Both the position numbers and the translations under genes were made by a program. A stretch of DNA of 64,000 nucleotides from Rhabdophis nuchalis (Eukaryota; Chordata; Lepidosauria; Squamata; Natricidae). Each line of letters begins with the position of its first letter. Position 1 is the stretch's first letter. The stretch is from the NCBI GenBank assembly GCA_039707465.1, contig CM077644.1, forward strand, positions 99,557,875 to 99,621,874, read 5' to 3'. The notes under the pieces were generated by a model that ran no database searches, was not told the DNA's origin, and saw only the letters and a program-made list of their open reading frames with translations. Of the stretch, positions 43,391 through 55,446 are shown one piece after another.

Positions 43391-44406
43391 TCAGCTGTAC
43401 ATATTCACCCCAGACCACCCCAACGATGCTGCCGAGGTGTTGTTCCGGTGTTTGGAGGCCGTACGGATCTGGATGGGTAGTAACAAACTCAAGCTCAACC
43501 CGTCCAAGACTGAGTGGCTGTGGTTTCCGGCGGCCCGGTTCAGCCAGGTAACTCCAACTCTGGCCATTGGGGGCGAAACACTGGCCCCCATGGAGAGGGC
43601 GCGCAATTTGGGTGTCCTCCTAGATTCCCGGCTGTCCATGGAGGACCATATGGCAGCCGTGGCCAGGGGGGTGTTCCATCAGGTACGCCTGATGCGCCAA
43701 TTGTGTCCCTTATTGGACCGGGCTGCCCTTTGAACAGTCACTCAAGCACTCGTGACGTCCCGACTTGACTACTGTAATGCTCTCTACATGGGGCTTCCCT
43801 TGAGGTGCACTCGAAAGCTACAGCTAGTCCAGAATGCAGCCGTGCGGGTGATTACGGGAGTCCCCAGATACTCCCGCATAACACCACTCCTGCGCCAGCT
43901 GCACTGGCTACCTGTGGTCTTTCGGGTGCGCTTCAAGGTCTTGACGACCATCTTTAAAGTGCTCCATGGCTCGGGACCTAGTTATATGCGAGACCGTCTC
44001 CTGCCCCATACATCCCTTCGTCCGCTCCGCTCCCACAGAGAGGGCCTTCTCAGGGTGCCGTCGGACGGGCAATGCCGGTTGGCGACACCCAGGGGAAAGG
44101 CCTTCTCTGTGGCAGGCCCTACCCTTTGGAACGACTTACCCCCTGAACTATGCACCATCTCTGACCTCCACCTCTTCCGCCAGTGTCTAAAGACCTTTTC
44201 CATCAAGCCGGCCTAGCGTAACCTTCCACTGTGACTGCTTTTAGACAGTTTTAAATTGGGGATTTTAATTGATTTTAGCAAAGGTTGGGAGTTTAATATC
44301 TTTTTAAATTTTATATTGTTATATTTGTATGTTTTTAATTCCTGTGTGCTGCCCTGGGTCCTTCTGGAGAAGGGCGGGATATAAATTTAATATAAATAAA
44401 ATTAAA
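43391..44406 (+). mobile_element. CR1 LINE, L3-like
   Basis: Starts in the RT just after the YADD motif (CAGCTGTACATATTCACCCC) and runs to a 3'UTR with GCCCTGGGTCCTTCTGGAGA and an (ATAAA)-like tail. One frame from 43437 to 44216 covers [46 protein letters not shown] and LWNDLPPELCT, interrupted only by a TGA at about 43732. The last codons are shifted by a short deletion in the CTTTTCCATCAAGCC segment. Confidence 0.9.
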
Positions 44407-45452
44407 TCAGGACTTGAGCAAACTCAAAAATCCCTTTAATAAGAACATAGCATTATGTGGTTCATCCTTCATTCCTCTCCATGCCTCCCCAACTGTGGCA
44501 ACTCAGAAACAGAGCACAAGTCAGCATGGCTTTGACCGCCATTTTGGAAGTTGATACTGAAATACAAACCCCATGTGGATGTCCCCCTTCTTTCTACTTG
44601 CATATTGGGCTGACTGATGAAGCTTAGTTCTTGGTATAGCACATTGAAACCATTTGGCTGTTTTTGCATGGTATGGCAAGCAATGTGGAACAAGCCAGTC
44701 TGACTACAACAGAAGGACTGTTGAAAAATTGCTTTCATTTATCCCTCCACATCACACATCATTTGCTACCTGCCTGCTTAGCACTAGGGCCAGCTCTGTT
44801 CAGGTATGTTACCTGAATGGCTGCATAGAGCTAAAATCAATGATTTGCTCAAGCAGATATTGATAATTTTGATGCAAAACATCTTTCTAGAACTGTCATT
44901 TCCGTGGTTTTCAGTTTCTTTTCTGAGGCCTCTGCTCTTGTCCACTTAACTTGAGAGATGCTTTGGAATGGTTTGATAAATTGTTATTTAGAGATATATT
45001 TCGGAGAGAGCAGCCTCTTCATAGACAATAAAGATAAGTACCCACAAGTCTGCATTTGCAAGGGGACATCAGATCAAATAATTAACCTTCCATGATGTCA
45101 AACAGATCGTTTATGTGAATGTAGAAATGAGCTGCAGAAGTGTAGGGACTTTCAAAAAAAGACCGTATACAAAAATCATGTGCTCATTCAAAAAGTAGCC
45201 CCAAGCCCCAACTTATCTAATTATGTCTTCAGGCACTCATCTAATCATATAAGAGTTTAGACCTGATTTTGAAATTAGCAGTAGCCAGTCCTTCCTTGCT
45301 TTCTTATCCATAAATGTGCCATTGCCTATTTTCAAATACATTCTAAATAGGTTTTTAAAAGCTATTCTTTTAAAAATTAAGTAAGTTTCCTCTTAAAAGA
45401 GGGGGGGGGGGCAGCCAAGCAAAAAAATTGTGACACAGCAATGGGATGCTGG
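44407..45452. other. Non-coding, unassigned
   Basis: G-run at 45402-45411. No gene recognised. Confidence 0.5.
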
Positions 45453-45460
45453 ATTCAAAT

Positions 45461-45829
45461 CAGTGGAGGGATTCAGCCAGTTTGCACTTATTCAGGAGAA
45501 CCAGTTAACTTTCTCAGTGGTTTGGAGAACCGGTTGTTGGAAGAAATCTTATTTTGGTTTTTTCCCCTCTTTACAGAGCTAATCCTGTAAGGAAGGCAGG
45601 AAGGAAACATTCTGATATTGTTTCTAGCTTAATCTTTATTGCCCTGCTTACAGAAACTGCCTGTCCGGTTAACCCCGATTACATTGTAACAGCTGAGGCC
45701 TAGTGCCCATTGATGTGAGTGATGTTGAATTGGCCATGTCCACCCAATCACATGACCACCAAGCCATGCCTACACCGCTGGTCATTAGGGCAGAGAATTG
45801 GTTGTTAAATTATTTGAATTCCACCACTA
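45461..45829. mobile_element. hAT-type non-autonomous element, 369 bp
   Basis: Left CAGTGGAGGGATTCAG, right GAATTCCACCACTA; perfect 8-bp duplication ATTCAAAT (45453-45460, 45830-45837). Contains GAACCGGTTGTTGG and GACCACCAAGCCATGCC phrases shared with the family. Confidence 0.9.
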
Positions 45830-45880
45830 ATTCAAATCATTTTCATCTATAAGTTGTGCAAATGAACTTTGTGGCTACTA

Positions 45881-46448
45881 CTCCCATGTAACACCTCTCC
45901 TGCATGAGCTGCACTGGCTGTCGGTAGCCTTCCAGGTGCGTTTCAAGGTTTTAGTGACCATCTTTAAAGCGCTTCATGGCAGTGGGCCTGGTTACTTGCA
46001 GGACCGACTTCTACCGCATACCTCCACTCGACCTGTCCGCTCCCACAGGGAGGGCCTTCTTAGGGTGCTGTCCGCTGGACAATGCCGGTTGGCGACGCTC
46101 AGGGGAAGAGCCTTCTCTGTGGCAGGTCCCGCCCTTTGGAATGACCTCCCCCCAGACCTCCGGACTATCACCGACCTTCGCCTCTTCTGCCGGACTTTAA
46201 AAACCTATTTCTTCCATATGGCCGGCCTGGCATAGCTGCTACAACCATGTTTTATTAGATCTGGGTTTTAAATTAACTGTTTCCTTTTTAGCACAGGTTA
46301 AATTGTTTAATAGTAGTTTTAAATTTTGTAGAATTTGTATTATTTGTATTGTTGGATTTTAAGTTCCTGTGCGCCGCCCTGAGTCCCTTTTTGGGAGATA
46401 GGGCAGGATAGAAATTTAATAAATATAATATAAATATATAATATAATA
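45881..46448 (+). mobile_element. CR1 LINE, L3-like, short
   Basis: LRELHWL-type segment (CATGAGCTGCACTGGCTG), frame 45936-46235 (99 aa, [16 protein letters not shown]), GTGCGCCGCCCTGAGTCCC block, AT-rich tail. Confidence 0.88.
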
Positions 46449-46648
46449 CTATCAACTACTGCAAGACTATTATAATAAATAGGATAGAGGAAAGTGAAAT
46501 ATGCCACTCTAAGGAAAAAAAAGTGAAGAGCGTAGGTAAGTGTCTCAGTTCAATGTTCAGAAATTGTACACCAAAAGAACAAGATATAGGGATCTCCATT
46601 TCATTGGATGCACTTGTGTGGCAAGTATATATATTTTGATTGCTGAAT

Positions 46649-46795
<147 letters not shown>

Positions 46796-46824
46796 GTCAA
46801 GCATGTATAAGATAACCGATATAG

Positions 46825-47163
46825 AGAAGGTCCTTCTCTGTGGCGGGCCCAACCCTCTGGAACGACCTTCCTCCCGAACTCCGGACCACCTCGGACCTCC
46901 GCCTTTTCCGCCAGCACCTGAAGACGCACTTTTTCCATCAAGTTGGCCTAGCGTGATCACCCTATAACGACTGAGTTTTAAATTTAGCAATTCGTTTTAA
47001 TTAGAGGGATTTTAGTAATTTTAGCACAGGGTTTTCTTAATTTAATTGGTTTTATGATATTTATTATGTATTTATGTATATATCTGTTTTAATTTCCTGT
47101 GCGCCGCCCTGGGTCCCTTCTGGGAGATAGGTGCAGGATACAAGTTGAATAAACTCAAACTCA
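46825..47163 (+). mobile_element. CR1 LINE, L3-like, 3' end only
   Basis: Begins GAAGGTCCTTCTCTGTGGCG, has LWNDLPPELRTTSDL-coding sequence, GTGCGCCGCCCTGGGTCCC and an (AACTC)-like tail. Confidence 0.85.
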
Positions 47164-47232
47164 AGTATAAACATGGTTATGAATACAGGAAATGGATATG
47201 AATAAGTGGGGACAGTAAGACGGGGATAGTAG

Positions 47233-47416
47233 CAGGGGTGGGTTTCTGCAGGTTCGCACCTACTCGCGAGAACCGGTTGGTGAAATTTAGAGAACCGGTG
47301 AGAGGGGGTTCCACCGGCATACCTGGAAGTAAATCTGGCCCACCGCTGCCAGTGACCCAATGGGAAGGAAAGGAAAGGAAGGAAAAAAGGAAGGAAGAAA
47401 GGAAAGAAGAAAGAAA

Positions 47417-47476
<60 letters not shown>

Positions 47477-47651
47477 ATTTATCATCACAATTGAGTCCAA
47501 AATTTTGGTTGCTAAGCAAGAGCGTTGTTAAATGAGTTTCACCACATTTTAAAAGGTGACCACTCCCACCTGTCACATGACTGCCAAGCCATGCCCACAA
47601 AATAGGCCACACCTACAGAGTAGGTTCTAAAAAATTTGAAACCCACCCCTG
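47233..47651. mobile_element. hAT-type non-autonomous element, 419 bp
   Basis: CAGGGGTGGGTTTCTGC left, GAAACCCACCCCTG right, perfect 8-bp duplication GATAGTAG (47225-47232, 47652-47659). Holds a (GAAA)n tract and a segment resembling the repeats at 13145 and 31015 (AATTGAGTCCAAAATTTTGG). Confidence 0.93.
47378..47476. repeat. (GAAA)n microsatellite
   Basis: GGAAGGAAGAAAGG leading into about 15 GAAA units, within the hAT element. Confidence 0.95.
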
Positions 47652-47690
47652 GATAGTAGGCATGTTGGTGCACATATGCACACCCCTTAC

Positions 47691-47876
47691 AGACCTCTTA
47701 GGAATGGGATGAGGTCAACATTAGACCATCTAAGGTTAAAGTTTTGGGAAATTGAAGATGTAACAACAGAGTCAGGTAATGCATTCCAGGCATTGACCAC
47801 TCTGTTGCTGAAGTCGTATTTTCTACAATCAAGTTTGGAGCGGTTTCCCTTGAGTTTGTATCTATTGTATCAACCC
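47691..47876 (-). pseudogene. LINE ORF2 C-terminal tail (L2/Rex-like)
   Basis: 62 codons without interruption, ending in a natural stop: RYKLKGNRSKLDCRKYDFSN, then RVVNAWNALPDSVV and VDLIPFLRGL. The 'R..CRK..FS.RVV..WN.LP..VV' block is the usual end of L2/Rex-type reverse transcriptases. Everything upstream is missing. Confidence 0.6.
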
Positions 47877-47879
47877 ACT

Positions 47880-48767
47880 GCTCTTTTATTTTAGTACTGC
47901 TGCTGTTTCATGCTTAACTTTTCAGAAACTGAATTGACTACCACATTATTAACCATAATTACTAACTTAATATTATTAAATTATTAATATTACTGATGAG
48001 GGGGTTCTTCTCTTCTGCCTTAAAATGCATGAATGCAATTGCATTATAGCACATCCAATATTAAATTACTTAACCAATATAATTAGGGTGGCAGAATTCA
48101 AGGAGGAACAGCGTATATCCATACAAAACTAGCTGTCCTTCTCTAACCTACCTGCAACTCTTCTCTAAGGTAACATTAAGTACTTCTGAGATATACTTTA
48201 AGTTCTCTGAACTGCTACTGAGTGAGGTGTCAAAGCCATTGTGAAAGTCAAGTTCTCAACTTGACATGCACAGCAAGGAAAGGTAACCTTTAAAGCAGTT
48301 TCCCCAAGCCGGGGAGAACTTTGCTGTAACCTTGTACTATTTAGCGTGCAAACCAATTCACAGGCTAACAATTAGTTGCTTCAAATTCCAGTGTAGAACA
48401 TTTACAACATCAGTGCTTGCCACTACCAATCAAGGAAAGGTTTCTTCTCTGTCTAGCTGCATTACTGTTAACTGTTAGTTGACAATTTTCTTTGGAGAGC
48501 TCAATTCTACCATGCACAATTTTAATGTTGTGAGACTCTGGAAGTATGGCTTCTCTGCCACTGGCCACTGGAAGGAGTTTCCTCAGAGATTCAACCAGCT
48601 CCCGCTCTTGTGGCCTGGTCAGTCCAATAAGATAGACCAGACTAAGAAACCAATGTCATATAGGCCAGGATTACTTTTATTGCAATACTTATAGTAACAT
48701 AACTTGTGAGATTGAGCCTTCTTCTTCCCCTCCATTTATCTTTGTGAGAACTAGAGAAGGGTCTGTG
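47880..48767. other. Non-coding, unassigned
   Basis: No gene or repeat recognised. Confidence 0.5.
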
Positions 48768-49038
48768 CAGAGGTGGGTTGCTCCTGGTTTGGCCTGGTTC
48801 AGACAAACCGGTAGTGGAACTCAGGCCTGAGTCGCAGAACTGGCAGCAACTCAGGCCTGCCATGCCCCCAAACCGGTTCCCTCACTGCCACTGGACTGCC
48901 AACATTTTGGATTTTAGTGACAGTACATACCCAGTTCACTGTAAATTGTTCTGCGCATGTGCAAAGAACAATTTACATTAAATAGTGCACACGCACAGGT
49001 TGCGAACCGGTAGTAAAACCTGCAGCAACCTACCCCTG
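48768..49038. mobile_element. hAT-type non-autonomous element, 271 bp
   Basis: CAGAGGTGGGTTGCTCC left, GCAACCTACCCCTG right; flanks GGTCTGTG and GGTCTGTC (7/8). Contains a nested hairpin around TGTAAATTGTTCTGCGCATG / GAACAATTTACA. Confidence 0.85.
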
Positions 49039-49139
49039 GGTCTGTCTGAGGTTGCTCAATTACTCAAACTAATTTCCTAGCTCAAGCCCCATATATTGGA
49101 CCATTGCCTGAGTAGCGGCTCTTCCTTCTGTCCTTCAAG

Positions 49140-49365
49140 GCCATTCCTTCTTCCCTTTGTAGACATTTAGGAAACTGTTAAAAGCTTGGCTGTTCTCCCA
49201 GGCCTTACTATGTCTGCCAAATGGCTGTGCGTATTGTTCATCCAGTCAGCCAGCCTCCCTTTTTACTTGTTTCCCTTTATGCTTTGCTTTGCTATTTATA
49301 CGCCACCCAGAATCGCTAAAGAGTCAGATAGCCTCTAAAGGTAGATGGATAGATAAATAAATAAA
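49140..49365 (+). mobile_element. Ancient LINE 3' remnant
   Basis: TTTAGGAAACTGTTAAAAGCTTGGCTGTTCTC reads FRKLLKAWLFS, a common end of CR1/L3 proteins, followed by TATACGCCACCCAGAATCGC and an (AAAT) tail like CR1 3'UTRs. Confidence 0.4.
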
Positions 49366-49658
49366 CTCTTCCACAGACTGGATAAAATATAGACTAAGAG
49401 TTCATAATGAGGCCCTGGCAAGCCTAGATAGTGAACGTTGCAATATCTGAGACAGCAAAAGACTAGAGATAGGACTGGAAAAAATATGTATCACTAAATA
49501 CAAAGTCCTACAAATAACAATAGAACGGCCTTGTCAAAAAAAAAAAAGCCAAGATAGTAGCAGCAGTAATAGGACCTTGGGTGCAACCCCAAAACATCTG
49601 GAGCACCACTTGAGTACCATCACTTTCGATAAAATTACCATTAAAGGTAAAGGTAAAT

Positions 49659-51483
49659 TTAGATTTAGATTTTATTCAATTTGTATCCCGCCCTTCTCCA
49701 AAAGGACCCAGGGCGGCGCACAGGAATTTTAAATAACATACAAAAGTAATACAAAATACACAAATTTAAAAACCTATTAAATAACAAAAACCTGCGCTAA
49801 AACCAATTAAAATCCCCATTTTAAAACTATCTAATACTAGTCACAGCGGAGGCTATGTTAGGCTGGCTTGATGAAACAGGTGTGTTTTTAGACACTGGCG
49901 GAAGAGGCGGAGGTTGGTGATGGTACGGAGTTCAGGGGGTAGGTCGTTCCACAGGGCAGGGCCCGCCACAGAGAAGGCCCTTCCCCTGGGTGTCGCCAGC
50001 CGGCATTGTCCGGCCAATGGCACCCGGAGAAGGCCCTCTCTGTGGGAGTGTATCGGTCTAAGGGATGTATGGGGCAGGAGACGGTCTCGCATGTAACTAG
50101 GCCCCGAGCCATGGAGCGCTTTGAAGATGGTTGTCAGAACCTTGAAGCGCACCCGAAAGACCACAGGAAGCCAGTGCAGCTCGCGCAGGATCGGTGTTAT
50201 GTGGGAGCATCTAGGGGCTCCCATAATCACCCGCGCGGCTGCATTCTGGACTAGCTGTAGCTTTCAAGTGCACCTCAAGGGAAGCCCCATGTAGAGAGCA
50301 TTGCAGTAGTCAAGTCGGGATGTCACGAGGGCCTGAGTGACTGTGCGGAGGGCAGCCCGGTCCAGTAAGGGGCGCAATTGGCGCATCAGGCGTACCTGAT
50401 GAAACGCCCCCCTGGCCACAGCCGCCACATGGTCTTCCATGGACAGCCGGGAATCCAGGAGGACACCCAAATTGCGCGCCCTCTCCAGGGGCGCCGGTGT
50501 TTCGCCCCCAATGGCCAGAGTTGGAGTAATCTGGCTGTACCGGGGTGCCGGAAACCACAGCCACTCAGTCTTGGATGGGTTGAGCTTGAGTTTATTACTA
50601 CCCATCCAGATCCGTACGGCTTCCAAACACCGGGACATCACCTCAACGGCAACGTTGGGGTGGACTGGGGTGGAAATGTACAGCTGAGTATCATCAGCGT
50701 ACAGATGATATCCCACCCCAAAACCATGGATGATCTCACCCAGCGGCTTCATATATGTGTTGAATAGGAGGGGCGAGAGGACCAACCCCTGAGGAACCCC
50801 GCATATGAGGGGCCTCGACGCCGACCTCTGCCCCCCTGCCAACACATATTGCGACCGACCAGAGAGGTAGGACGAGAACCACCGCAAAATGGTGCCTCCC
50901 AGCCCCAACCCTCCCAGTCAGTGCAATAGGATACCATGGTCAATGGTATCAAAAGCCGCTGAGAGGTCTAACAGGACTAGGATAGAGGAATATCCTCTAT
51001 CCCGCGCCCTCCAGAGATCATCAACCAACGCGACCAATGCCGTCTCGGTGCTGTGACCAGGTCGGAAGCCAGACTGGCGCGGTTCTAGATAATCAATTTC
51101 CTCCAGGTGTCGCGGAAACTGTTGGGCCACCACACTCTCAACATCCTTCGCTAAAAAGTGAAGGGTGGAGACAGGACGAAAGTTCTCTAATAATGCTGGG
51201 TCCAGGGACGGCGTCTTGAGGAGGGGCCTTACCACCGCCTCTTTCAAGACGGCAGGCAAGGACCCCTCACTCAAAGATGCGTTGACAATGCCCTGGAGTC
51301 AGCCTCGTGTCGTCTCCCAGGATGCCAGTACAAGCCAGGAGGGACACGGGTCCAATAAACATGGTAGCCTTAAGTCCCTTTGACAACCTGTCCATATCCT
51401 CGGTAGTAACAAAGTCAAACTCCTCCCAGAATGGTGCCTCAAGACCAACCTCGGACAATCCTGCTGGACCACTCTCGGTGGAG
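49659..51483 (-). mobile_element. CR1 LINE, L3-like, longest copy, nested in the SINE
   Basis: About 1.8 kb. (AAATCT)-type tail, GGACCCAGGGCGGCGCACAGG block, then RT up to and beyond the first catalytic Asp. A 7-bp repeat GGTAAAT (49652-49658 and 51484-51490) flanks it and looks like the CR1 target duplication. Confidence 0.92.
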
Positions 51484-51518
51484 GGTAAATGTTCCCCTCG
51501 CACATATGCGCTAGTCAT
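49853..51518 (-). pseudogene. CR1 ORF2 remnant, broken in at least three places
   Basis: Frames from 5' to 3': 51518-51267 (FDFVTTEDMDRLSKGLKAT), 51274-50918 ([55 protein letters not shown] with the first catalytic Asp), 50908-50264 (GVPQGLVLSPLLFNTYMK, YHLYADDTQLY, LKLNPSKTEWLWF, LDYCNALYMGLP) and 50230-49853 ([27 protein letters not shown]). The breaks include a stop after LPLRCT. All RT motifs are present though not in one frame; the endonuclease is absent. Confidence 0.9.
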
Positions 51519-51988
51519 CCCTGACTCTAGGGGATGGTGCTCATCTCTGTTTCAAAGCCAAAGAGCCAGCGCTGTCTGAAGACGTCTTTGTGGTCTTGTG
51601 GCTGGCATGACTAAACACCGAAGGCGCATGGAACGCTGTTACCTTCCCACCAAGGGTGGTCCCTATTTTTCTACTTGCATTTTTACATGCTTTCAAACTG
51701 CTAGGTTGGCAGAAGCTGGGGCAAGTAACAGGAGCTCACTCTGTTATGCGACTCTAGGGATTTGAACCTCCAAACTGCTAACCTCTCTGATCGACAAGCT
51801 CGGCATCTTAGCCACTGAGTCACCGCATCCCCTAAAATTACCATTAGTCAGTTGCAAAAGTCTGCTTTACATGGAGCAGCTTACATCCTGTGGTGATATA
51901 TAGCATTATTACAGTATTATTATACAACAACATTTGCCTATCCTTGAGAAGGACTTGATAGATGGATAAAAATGTCAAATATGGTCTA

Positions 51989-52017
51989 AACATCATCATC
52001 ATCATCATCATCATCAT
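51989..52017. repeat. (ATC)n microsatellite
   Basis: Nine CAT/ATC units at the junction with the next CR1; ATC units recur at 52675-52689 after it. Confidence 0.9.
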
Positions 52018-52668
52018 CATGGGGCTCCCCTTGAGGTGCACTCAAAGGTTACAGTTAGTTCAAAATGCGGCCGCGCGGGTGATCAAGGGAGCCTCAAGGC
52101 AGTCCCATATAACACCTCTCCTGCGTGAGCTACACTGGCTACCTGTGGCCTTTCGGGTGTGCTTCAAGGTGCTGATTACCATCTTTAAAGCGCTCCATGG
52201 CACGGGGCCTAGTTATGTGTGATACCGTCTCCTGCCCCACACTTCCCTTCAACTGATCCGCTCCCATAGGGAGGGTCTTCTCCGGGTGCCATTGGCCGGG
52301 CAATGCCGGTTGGCGATGCCCAGGGGAAGGGCCTTCTCTGTGGCGGGCCCTACCCTCAGGAACGACCTGCCTCCCCAACTCCGCACCACCTCGGACCTCC
52401 TCCTTTTCCGCCAGCGCCTGAAGATGCACTAGTTCCATCAAGCCGGCCTAGCGTGACCACCCGTTAATGACTGAGTTTTAGTCTACAAATTTTTAATTAG
52501 AGGGATTTTAATATGTGGTTTTAGCACAAGGTTCTTATGTTTAATTGTGGTTTTAGGATGTTATGTATTTGTAAATTTATATGGTGTTTTTAATTTCTTG
52601 TGCGCCGCCCTAGGTCCTTTTGTAGGAGATAGGTGCGGGATATAAATCAAATAAAACTAAACTAAAAC
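52018..52668 (+). mobile_element. CR1 LINE, L3-like, inside an (ATC)n tract
   Basis: [34 protein letters not shown] segment, then stops (TATGTGTGA) and the 3'UTR GCGCCGCCCTAGGTCC with an (AACTA)-like tail. Flanked on both sides by ATC repeats, so the tract itself was the target. Confidence 0.85.
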
Positions 52669-52885
52669 TAAACTATCATCATCATCATCTTAGACTAGAT
52701 AAAAGGGCAAAATGTAACACAGAAGTTACTTTTGCCATTACCTCCTTGGTGTTGTTCTCCACCCCATCGCTTCTGCAACTTGAAGCTTCTGTTTCATTTT
52801 TGCCAACAATAAAGACACCTTGTACTCATATCCTTAGAAGTATTAGCATTTAAAGGTATCAGCATTTAATTTGAAATGTCTTTGC

Positions 52886-53565
52886 CCTCGTGACATCCCG
52901 ACTGGACTATTGTAACTCTCTCTACATGGGGCTCCCCTTGAGGTGCACCCGGAGGCTTCAGTTAGTTCAGAATGCGGCCGCGCGAGCAATTATGGGCACC
53001 TCTAGGTTTGCCCACGTAACACCGCTCCTGCGCGAGCTGCACTGGCTACCTGTCGTCTTCCGGGTGCGCTTCAAGGTGTTAGTTATCATCTTCAAAGCGC
53101 TCCATGGCTCGGGACCTAGCTATCTGCGAGATCGGATCCTGCCCCACACATCCTCACGGCCGATTCGCTCCCACAGAGAGGGGCTTCTCCGGGTGCCGTC
53201 CACTAGACTTTGTCAGCGGGCGACGCCCAGGGGAAGGGCGCTCTCTGTGGCGGGCCCGGCCCTCTGGAACGACCTTCCCCCTGATATTAGAACGACCACC
53301 GACCTCCGCTCCTTCCGTGTAAAATTGAAGACCCATCTCTTTCGACTGGCCGGCCTTGAATAGTTCTCTCTGTCTTTTAACTACAAATATTTTAATGGGT
53401 TTTTAACTTTATATTTTTAGCACGGGTAATTTTATTTAATTCTATTTTAAGTAATGTTTGTATTATTGTATTGTTTTTAATTATGCCTGTGCACCGCCCC
53501 GGGTCCCTGTGGGGAGAGGGTGCGGTTAATAAATCTCAATTTATTATAAATCTCAATTTATTATA
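52886..53565 (+). mobile_element. CR1 LINE, L3-like
   Basis: Open frame 52890-53363 (157 aa: [46 protein letters not shown]), GTGCACCGCCCCGGGTCCC block, duplicated AAATCTCAATTTATTATA tail. Closest in wording to the copies at 6291 and 63288. Confidence 0.9.
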
Positions 53566-53710
53566 TATGTTTTCCCTGAAAACTGTCCTTCATGTTGCTT
53601 GGGGATAGGTTTTCTTTTTAATAAAGATTGTGAACTATCTTACTATCATAACAAATCTTAAGAATCTGTTACTATAATGTCTATATATAATGTCTATATG
53701 GTAATCATTC

Positions 53711-53905
53711 CAGAGGTGGGTTTCGCAGAAGTTTACCACCGGTTTGCTGCACATGCACAGGTTCACATCATAAGTACATACGCCTTCCACACACATGGAC
53801 TTTGCTTGTGCGCATGGCTTGCATATATAAAGGTCTTCAAATGTCAATTTTTTATGATACCTTAAATGTTTTCAAAACTGTTTTTCTTTTTAAAAAAAAC
53901 CAGGG
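53711..53905. mobile_element. hAT-type element, decayed
   Basis: CAGAGGTGGGTTTCGCAG left end and family phrases (TTTACCACCGGTT, GCACATGCACAGG). Flanks AATCATTC and AATCATTT (7/8), but the right end is not recognisable. Confidence 0.4.
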
Positions 53906-53936
53906 AATCATTTATGGTAGGTGATACTATATGTGA

Positions 53937-54160
53937 AAAGGAGTGGTGCAGTGGCCTAGAGGTGGAGCTCTCGCCTCATGATCAGGAAGCTGTGAGTTTG
54001 ATCCTAGGTAGCGGCAGATATTTCTCTGTCTGGGCACAATGAGTTATTATCTGCTGTGAACTCTGCATTGGCAACAGGAAGGGCATCTGGTCAGTAAACA
54101 CTTAGCTCTATTCAGTTGCCCTGGCTTCACCTCAATGTAAGGGATTGTGGGATCATTAAA
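53937..54160 (+). mobile_element. tRNA-derived SINE (family 4)
   Basis: A box GTGGTGCAGTGGCCTAGAGG, B box GAGTTTGATCCTAGG, body GGCAACAGGAAGGGCATCTGG and CAGTAAACACTTAGCTC, 3' end GTAAGGGATTGTGGGATCATT followed by an A-run. Confidence 0.8.
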
Positions 54161-55446
54161 AAAAATATTACTGTATGTGAAAATAAGTTTTTTCTCTCCC
54201 TGATTCCTTTTCTTTTCTACTTATGCATTTATTTACCCAATTTATATGGTCATTCAATTTGCTGTGACTGTGGGTAACCAACAGTTAATCCCCCCCAAAA
54301 AAACACAGCAAATAATAGGAAGCGATTACAGCTACAGTCAATATTCAATGGTCCAGAAATTCAATAACACCTCTCCATCGTAGGGTAAATAATAAATGGT
54401 AAGGAATGAAACTAAATCAGTTGGTTCTGATATGTAACAGTTATTGTAAATGGCGTAAGTGATAATAAACTGACCTATGCATTAAAAGCTTCTCAAATCT
54501 TAACATCTCTTTAAAACAACAAAGCAAACCATGTTTGAAAAGTTTCCCAACTCAGTAGCAAGTTATACAAAGGTAATATTTGAATTTTACTTCTCTGTTT
54601 TACAGTACATTAAACTTTGGTGATTCTTGCTAAAGCTTGGTCAAAAATGGAGCACTTGGCATTATTTAATTAATAAGTTAAATGTAGATTCAGACTACAG
54701 AAATGGGTGTTTCGGTTAATAGTCTCACAATTCTATCCAATAAGTTTGCCCATGTCTCACCTTTAAATTTAATCAGAGCCTTCCACAGCTTTCCAGGTGA
54801 CAGGATGTATAGTAATGAAAGCACCGACAGAGTATTAAAAAGACAAAATCAAATATTCTTGTGACTATAGATTTACTAAAAGAAACTCTGAGTGTTAAAC
54901 TGAATGTCATCATAAGATAAACCTTTCTTGAGTTATTATAATGGGCTTAGGCAATGATATTTACCAACTATGGTCATAATTGTCTTGTGCTCTCCATTTT
55001 ATTGGATGGAAAATAATAATGCCTGAGGAGGAAAAATCCTCACAGATATGAGTTCAAGCACTTTTTTTGGGGTGGTGATAAAAAATTCATGGGGGAGAAA
55101 TATAGATAAATCTCAGGGAAAGAAATTGCTAACCAGAATGCTATTTGGGTATGGAGCCAAAATGAAATCTATTGCATTTTTCACCTGCAACAGGTTGCGC
55201 TATTCTTTTCTTGAACATCTGGGTTCCCTAGGGAAGTGAGTGCCTGCTTCATAAGAACAATGAGGCAAAATAACCACAGGTATCCAGTAAAATCTATCCA
55301 ATGTCCCTTCCTTTCTTTTAATCAAGTGGCATTGCAGATGCCTCTCCACTATCCACCTCTTTCCCCTCCTAGTAGTTCAGACTCATTATGAAATACATCA
55401 TCCCGAAGTGTTAGGAGAGAGAATTAGTAGTAAGTTGATAGGCACT
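54161..55446. other. Non-coding, unassigned
   Basis: AT-rich DNA without recognisable gene or repeat. Confidence 0.5.

Larger units (their letters stand above)
49644..51832 (-). mobile_element. tRNA-derived SINE (family 1) split by a CR1
   Basis: Tail 49644-49658 (AAGGTAAAGGTAAA), remainder 51491-51832 ending in the tRNA-like head. A 14-bp duplication TAAAATTACCATTA (49630-49643, 51833-51846) flanks the whole. On the minus strand, A box-like GACTCAGTGGCTAAGATG and B box GGTTCAAATCCCT are readable. Confidence 0.9.
49380..51988 (+). mobile_element. Non-LTR LINE 3' remnant (R4/Dong-like?), split by SINE and CR1
   Basis: Pieces 49380-49643 and 51833-51988 form one decayed RT C-terminus: ITKYKVLQITIE, KIVAAVIGP, GATPKHLEHHLSTI, then across the insertion DKITISQLQKSALHGAAYIL. 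I associate the 'PVVIGALG...LQK.ALLGTA.ILR' pattern with R4/Dong-type LINEs, from memory, so the clade is tentative. A (TCA)n tract follows. Confidence 0.5.

Noticed and set aside
51780..51832. tRNA-like sequence on the minus strand
   Set aside because: It is the head of the family-1 SINE, within a 14-bp target duplication.
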